NCBI GenBank assembly: GCA_002385475.1
Contig: DGDO01000085.1
Span: forward strand, 9,746-15,800
Source of the DNA: Candidatus Sordicultor fermentans
GTDB lineage: Bacteria; Atribacterota; Atribacteria; Atribacterales; Caldatribacteriaceae
Direction of reading: 5' to 3'
DNA: 6,055 bases
Positions 3,254 to 6,055 of this stretch are shown one piece after another; position 1 is the stretch's first letter; each line of letters begins with the position of its first letter. The translations under genes were made by a program, and so were the position numbers. The notes beneath the pieces are model-generated. The model ran no database searches and was not told the DNA's origin. It saw only the letters and a program-made list of their open reading frames with translations.

Positions 3254-4789
3254 ATGAAGAGCGGTCAGCGTGATGCAGGTTCTTTGATGATTACCGTGAT
3301 TGCGATGATTTTTATAGTGTCTATTATTATTTTTGCCGGGTCAACTCTGGTTATCTCAGGAAGCAAAAATGTCCACAAAGTATCCGATATGAAACAAGCC
3401 CACTATATGGCAGAAGCAGGCATCGAAGATGCTCTATCTAACCCTTTTGTTATCAGAGACACTTTGCTCTATGGACACTCTAAGGTTGTCTATCCTTCTC
3501 CATCTTCTTCTCCTTCTCCATCTTCTTTCCAGTTTGAAACTAACAAGGTTGGCGGATACGAAGTTAAAGCAATAGATTTGGGAAACAAAGAAATCGAGAT
3601 AACATCAACCGGACGGGTGAAAAATCAAAGCGGAGGTAAACCTGTCGAGCAAACAATCATTTGCCGGTTCGAATTAAAACCCGGCTCTTTCTATGATTTA
3701 GCACTGGATACTGCCATCGCTACTGCAGGTGATCTAACTTCCGGGAAGGTGTATATACAACTCGACAGTGGTGTAGACCCTAAAACCGACGCTGATGTAT
3801 ATAGTGACGCAGAAATCACCAGTATAGCTGGCACCATACCTGGTTCGGTGATAGCTCAAGGTGGGGTAACGGTGAACAATAACGCTACAGTCAGAAACGA
3901 TGTGATTGCAAAGGGAAAAATTACCCTGAACAACGACGTTCAAGTGGGGGGGAAAGTTATTTCAGCAGGAAATTATATAGATATTAATAATAAAGTCCGG
4001 ATTGGAAGTGATACGGTTGCATACAGCACTGATAAGAACGGATATGCAGTATACCTGGGCAATAATTCTACTGTTCATAATATATACACCCCTGAGGGCA
4101 AGAGTCAGGTAAAAATCAATGGCTCATACGACTCGATAAAACCCATTGAACCCACATATCCTGCAACTTACGAAGTCCCTCGCAAGACTTTACCAGCCAT
4201 AGATGATAAAATTAAAAGCTCATGGATAAAGCAGGCACAAAGCGATGGGGTTACTTACAGTAGTGGCTTAACTGTGGGGAATAATAAGACCCTTGACATA
4301 GGCAATGCTTATATAACTGGAGACCTTACACTGGGAAATAATTCCCAATTAAAAATTAAAGAAGGGTCGGTCATTTATGTGACCGGTAAAATATCAATTG
4401 AAAATAATGCTGAAGTTATAGCGCTTGAAGCCGATGGTGACCCCGAAACTACATTAATATCTTCATTGATAACTAATAGTACTTTTGATATCAAAAATAA
4501 TTCTATTCCCACCTCCGTTTCTCTTGTGGCTCTCGGTACTGGGCAATCTTATCTCAAAAATAATTCGGTAACTACGGGGCCTATTTTGGTTCCCAACGGG
4601 AGTTTAGAAATGAAAAATAATGCTGTGGTGTATGGTGGTATCTTTGCCAAGTCTATTCCCAATATTGGAAACAATGCGGAAGTTTATTTTAACCCCTTGC
4701 TTAACTTAGGTCTTCCACCCACCACTACTACCAGCTCAGAGGCTCTAACTTTGCTTGAGTGGAAGGAGGAAGTAGAGAAAGAGGAGTAG
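3254..4789 (+). CDS. PilX/GspK-like protein with C-terminal beta-helix domain (DUF7305-like)
   Basis: This protein has 511 residues. ATG at 3254 is chosen because TGAGGTG (3241-3247) sits 6 nt upstream; a GTG at 3245 would add three residues. Residues 1-8 are a short leader before A-G-S-L-M-I-T-V, then a long hydrophobic helix and the AHYMAEAGIEDAL segment typical of PilX N-termini. The +5 position is Thr rather than Glu if cleavage follows the Gly, as in GspK-like initiators. A Pro/Ser linker lies at about 81-91. From about 195 to 485 there is beta-helix sequence with eleven Asn-Asn pairs. It ends with the pattern ITG/YVTGKI...VALGTG...GPILVPNGSLEMKNNAVVYGGIFAKS, which matches DUF7305-type domains of PilX-like proteins. 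A Thr-rich linker and a short acidic helix (about 495-511) close the protein. Likely an envelope-exposed tip or adhesin-like component; function is inferred. Confidence 0.75.
   Translation: MKSGQRDAGSLMITVIAMIFIVSIIIFAGSTLVISGSKNVHKVSDMKQAHYMAEAGIEDALSNPFVIRDTLLYGHSKVVYPSPSSSPSPSSFQFETNKVGGYEVKAIDLGNKEIEITSTGRVKNQSGGKPVEQTIICRFELKPGSFYDLALDTAIATAGDLTSGKVYIQLDSGVDPKTDADVYSDAEITSIAGTIPGSVIAQGGVTVNNNATVRNDVIAKGKITLNNDVQVGGKVISAGNYIDINNKVRIGSDTVAYSTDKNGYAVYLGNNSTVHNIYTPEGKSQVKINGSYDSIKPIEPTYPATYEVPRKTLPAIDDKIKSSWIKQAQSDGVTYSSGLTVGNNKTLDIGNAYITGDLTLGNNSQLKIKEGSVIYVTGKISIENNAEVIALEADGDPETTLISSLITNSTFDIKNNSIPTSVSLVALGTGQSYLKNNSVTTGPILVPNGSLEMKNNAVVYGGIFAKSIPNIGNNAEVYFNPLLNLGLPPTTTTSSEALTLLEWKEEVEKEE
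3493..3528 (+). repeat. Tandem 18-bp repeat coding for a Pro/Ser linker
   Basis: Bases 3493-3510 and 3511-3528 are two copies of an 18-bp unit (TCCTTCTCCATCTTCTTC) that differ only at the last base. They lie in the PilX-like gene and encode PSPSSS then PSPSSF, a linker between the N-terminal helix region and the beta-rich part. Copy number changes would keep the reading frame. Confidence 0.7.
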
Positions 4790-4802
4790 AGAGTTAAAAA
4801 GC

Positions 4803-4853
4803 GAGAGCGCTTTACGCCTTGCTCTGCGCGATGGGAGGTCATGGCGATGACGG
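4803..4853. repeat. Remnant dispersed repeat between convergent genes
   Basis: GTCAT (4838-4842) and ATGAC (4847-4851) form a small palindrome. GCGATGACGG (4844-4853) is identical to 17-26. Imperfect GAGAGC/GCTCT arms lie just before it. It appears to be a degraded copy of an intergenic repeat, placed between the stop codons of the convergent pilin operon and peptidase gene. Confidence 0.4.
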
Positions 4854-4864
4854 ATGAGAAGGGA

Positions 4865-4886
4865 GGGAAGAAGATTTTCCCATTTT
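4865..4886 (+). terminator. Weak candidate terminator of the pilin operon
   Basis: GGGAAGA (4865-4871) and TTTTCCC (4875-4881) pair over 7 bp with one G-T, around a 3-nt loop, and are followed by ATTTTG. The T-run is short. It sits 75 nt past the operon's last stop codon, and no better terminator was found there. Confidence 0.3.
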
Positions 4887-4930
4887 GACCCCCATTTTCG
4901 CCCCCCTCTTCATAACTTTTCAATAATTTT

Positions 4931-5401
4931 TCAATAGAATAAGCCCAGATACCAGTTTATTATTCCCTTCCCCCAGAAAAAAGAAATTATCGCTCCTCCA
5001 GCCATAAAAGGAGCAAAAGGGATAGGGTCACGTCTCCCTTTTATCTTGAGAGCTATTAAAATTATACCTATTATTGCGCCTCCAGTAAAGGAGAGCAAAA
5101 AGGAAAGGAGCGCTTTTTGCCACCCTAAGAAAAAGCCTAAAGCTCCGGCGAGCTTTACGTCTCCCCATCCCATCCCTCCGGGGAAAAGGAGATGAATAAA
5201 GAGAAGAATAGAGAAATAAATAGCCCCTCCCAGCAGAGCCGAAAAAATGGACTGGCCGGAGTCATAAAACAAAGATATAATCCCGAGAATTATAATTAAA
5301 AAAACCAGCCCGTCGGGGATTCTCCTCTCCCGTATATCTACCCAGGAGATAAGAAAGAGAATAACTAAAAAAGCAATAGCCAGAAGCCAGTTCCCTACCA
5401 T
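4931..5401 (-). CDS. Short A24-family prepilin peptidase without methyltransferase-type domain
   Basis: This 156-residue, almost entirely hydrophobic protein has about five or six membrane segments. The two aspartyl protease motifs of family A24 are present: S-W-V-D22-I-R-E-R-R-I-P-D and G76-M-G-W-G-D81-V-K-L-A-G. A third family signature, PIPFAPFMAGGAI, lies near residues 126-138. D22 and D81 are the expected catalytic pair that cut prepilin leaders after Gly at the inner face of the membrane. PilD-type enzymes have an additional N-terminal domain with CxxC motifs; it is absent here. The start is firm (GGAGGG at 5411-5416, 9 nt from ATG 5399-5401), and upstream sequence is not coding for the missing part. 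IPD replaces the commoner IPN. It converges on the pilin operon and is probably its processing enzyme; it may be co-transcribed with the toxin gene upstream. Confidence 0.85.
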   Translation of the reverse strand: MVGNWLLAIAFLVILFLISWVDIRERRIPDGLVFLIIILGIISLFYDSGQSIFSALLGGAIYFSILLFIHLLFPGGMGWGDVKLAGALGFFLGWQKALLSFLLSFTGGAIIGIILIALKIKGRRDPIPFAPFMAGGAIISFFWGKGIINWYLGLFY

Positions 5402-5455
5402 AACTATTTACCCTCCTATTGCCCCTTTCTGAGGAGAGAGAAGAAACCTCTTCTT

Positions 5456-5491
5456 CTGGAGGAAGAGAAACGTAGAGTTACTTTCCTCCAG
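5456..5491 (-). repeat. 9-bp inverted repeat just after the toxin stop codon
   Basis: CTGGAGGAA (5456-5464) and TTCCTCCAG (5483-5491) are perfectly complementary with an 18-nt loop. On the minus strand this would form in the transcript one base after the toxin stop. No T-tract follows, so it is a possible mRNA stability element or weak attenuator between toxin and peptidase rather than a clear terminator. Confidence 0.4.
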
Positions 5492-5492
5492 T

Positions 5493-5864
5493 TTACCTAT
5501 TTGCCTCACTCCTGAATTCCTGGACTCCCATTATCCGGTCAGCAATGCGCTTCTGAATGCGATTCAGCCTCTCGCTGGATATTTCTCCAATTTCACCCAG
5601 AAGGAGATCAGCCTCTACTACTGCCAGACGTCCAATCCCGATCGCGCTCGCTTCCTTGAAGCCAGAGGCTACAAAGTCATAGTCCTGTCTGGTTATTACT
5701 TCATCAAACCCCGGAAGGGCTTGCTCCAGATTGGTTGATATCATTGCCACAAGCCAGTCATAATAAGGACCAGACACTCGAGCAATAAGTAGAACCGGCC
5801 GAAGATTGCCCGTTACAAGATTTGCATGAGGAAAGCAAAGTAACGCTACTTTTCCAGGTTTCAT
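5493..5864 (-). CDS. MazF/PemK-family toxin (predicted mRNA interferase)
   Basis: This 123-residue soluble protein starts MKPGKVALLCFPHAN, the first strand of the MazF/PemK fold. An R22-P23-V-L-L-I segment follows, corresponding to the conserved RP motif of the family, and AMISTN at 40-45 supplies the Ser/Thr usually found near the active site. The C-terminus (LLGEIGEISSERLNRIQKRIADRI) has the helix typical of the family. Known family members cleave mRNA and inhibit growth unless bound by antitoxin; activity here is inferred. Lys replaces the usual Asp in the PGD opening. Its ATG overlaps the upstream antitoxin stop by one base (TAATG), which implies translational coupling; no strong binding site is seen. 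The length is normal for the family. Confidence 0.85.
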   Translation of the reverse strand: MKPGKVALLCFPHANLVTGNLRPVLLIARVSGPYYDWLVAMISTNLEQALPGFDEVITRQDYDFVASGFKEASAIGIGRLAVVEADLLLGEIGEISSERLNRIQKRIADRIMGVQEFRSEANR

Positions 5865-6055
5865 TACCAGCGTACCCTGAGGTCGGCTTCGGTGTAAAGT
5901 TCTTCTTCCTCTTCAAGCCCTCGTAATGCCTGGCACAAGGAAAACTGATTCCACTCTCTATTCTCTTCCCGGAGCTCTCTCTGGAGAAGAAAACATACAA
6001 AATCATAGACTTCTGCTCTAAGGTCCTCCGGCAAATTTCGAACGAGTTCTTCCAG
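5864..6055 (-). CDS. DUF2281-like antitoxin, 5' end outside the window
   Basis: The last 63 codons are visible, running off the right edge in frame. The visible part begins LEELVRNLPEDLRAEVYDFV, which has the 'LP.el..EV.dFv.fLl' pattern of DUF2281-type antitoxins. It continues through an acidic stretch (GLEEEEE) to YTEADLRVRW at the end; a 'YT.aDLk.rW' tail is common in MazF-linked antitoxins. The visible sequence is highly charged, as expected for a protein that wraps around its toxin. TAA (5864-5866) shares one base with the toxin ATG. The start codon, promoter and any operator are beyond the window. Expected role: neutralise the toxin and autoregulate the operon. Confidence 0.8.
   Translation of the reverse strand: MEELVRNLPEDLRAEVYDFVCFLLQRELREENREWNQFSLCQALRGLEEEEELYTEADLRVRW

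Noticed and set aside
4684..4923. 79-codon minus-strand frame between the convergent genes
   Set aside because: It covers repeat remnants and the antisense of the PilX-like C-terminus, and lacks recognisable protein features.
5758..6006. 82-codon minus-strand frame at the right edge
   Set aside because: It overlaps both the toxin and antitoxin in another frame. The toxin and antitoxin frames match known families, and this one does not.

Overview
The window comes from a bacterial chromosome of moderate-to-low GC that is rich in short intergenic hairpin repeats. Nothing in it fixes the taxon. Type IV pilin-like genes, an exported beta-solenoid, a MazF-family toxin with a DUF2281-like antitoxin, non-ATG starts and REP-like hairpins together suggest an uncultivated, environmental, probably diderm bacterium. 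That assignment is inference.

Layout. Bases 1-420 hold no convincing gene, only GGGTGAGGG-type and other hairpin repeats, ending in a sigma70-like promoter (364-392). Bases 421-1086 encode a coiled-coil plus PD-(D/E)XK nuclease-fold protein of DUF3782 type. Bases 1087-1614 are a second gene-poor stretch. It carries another GGGTGAGGG repeat, a cluster of GGATNCC...GGNATGAC hairpins in both orientations, a tiny ORF cut off by one of these repeats, a terminator-like hairpin (1477-1509), and a good promoter (TTGAAA-17 bp-TAAAAT, 1559-1587).

That promoter appears to drive a four-gene operon (1615-4789). The first gene is a secreted bactofilin-like beta-solenoid built from four exact 18-residue repeats. 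It is followed by a PilV/GspI-like prepilin, a PilW/GspJ-like prepilin, and a large PilX/GspK-like protein. The last has a prepilin-like N-terminus without Glu5 and a C-terminal beta-helix studded with Asn-Asn pairs. I read this as a minor-pilin (tip or priming complex) cassette of a type IV pilus or pseudopilus. No major pilin, ATPase or platform gene is in the window.

The remaining genes are on the minus strand and converge on the pilin operon. Reading from the right edge they are a DUF2281-like antitoxin (5' end outside the window), a MazF/PemK-family toxin overlapping it by one base (TAATG), and, after a 91-nt gap containing a 9-bp inverted repeat, a short A24 prepilin peptidase. The peptidase has both catalytic aspartates but lacks the N-terminal methyltransferase-type domain of PilD. 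It is the natural candidate to process the two or three prepilins made by the facing operon.

No tRNA, rRNA, CRISPR array or transposase was seen. The most unusual content is the pairing of an exported bactofilin-like solenoid with a pilin cassette whose largest member carries its own beta-helix, plus the hairpin repeats whose stems show a compensatory base-pair change.
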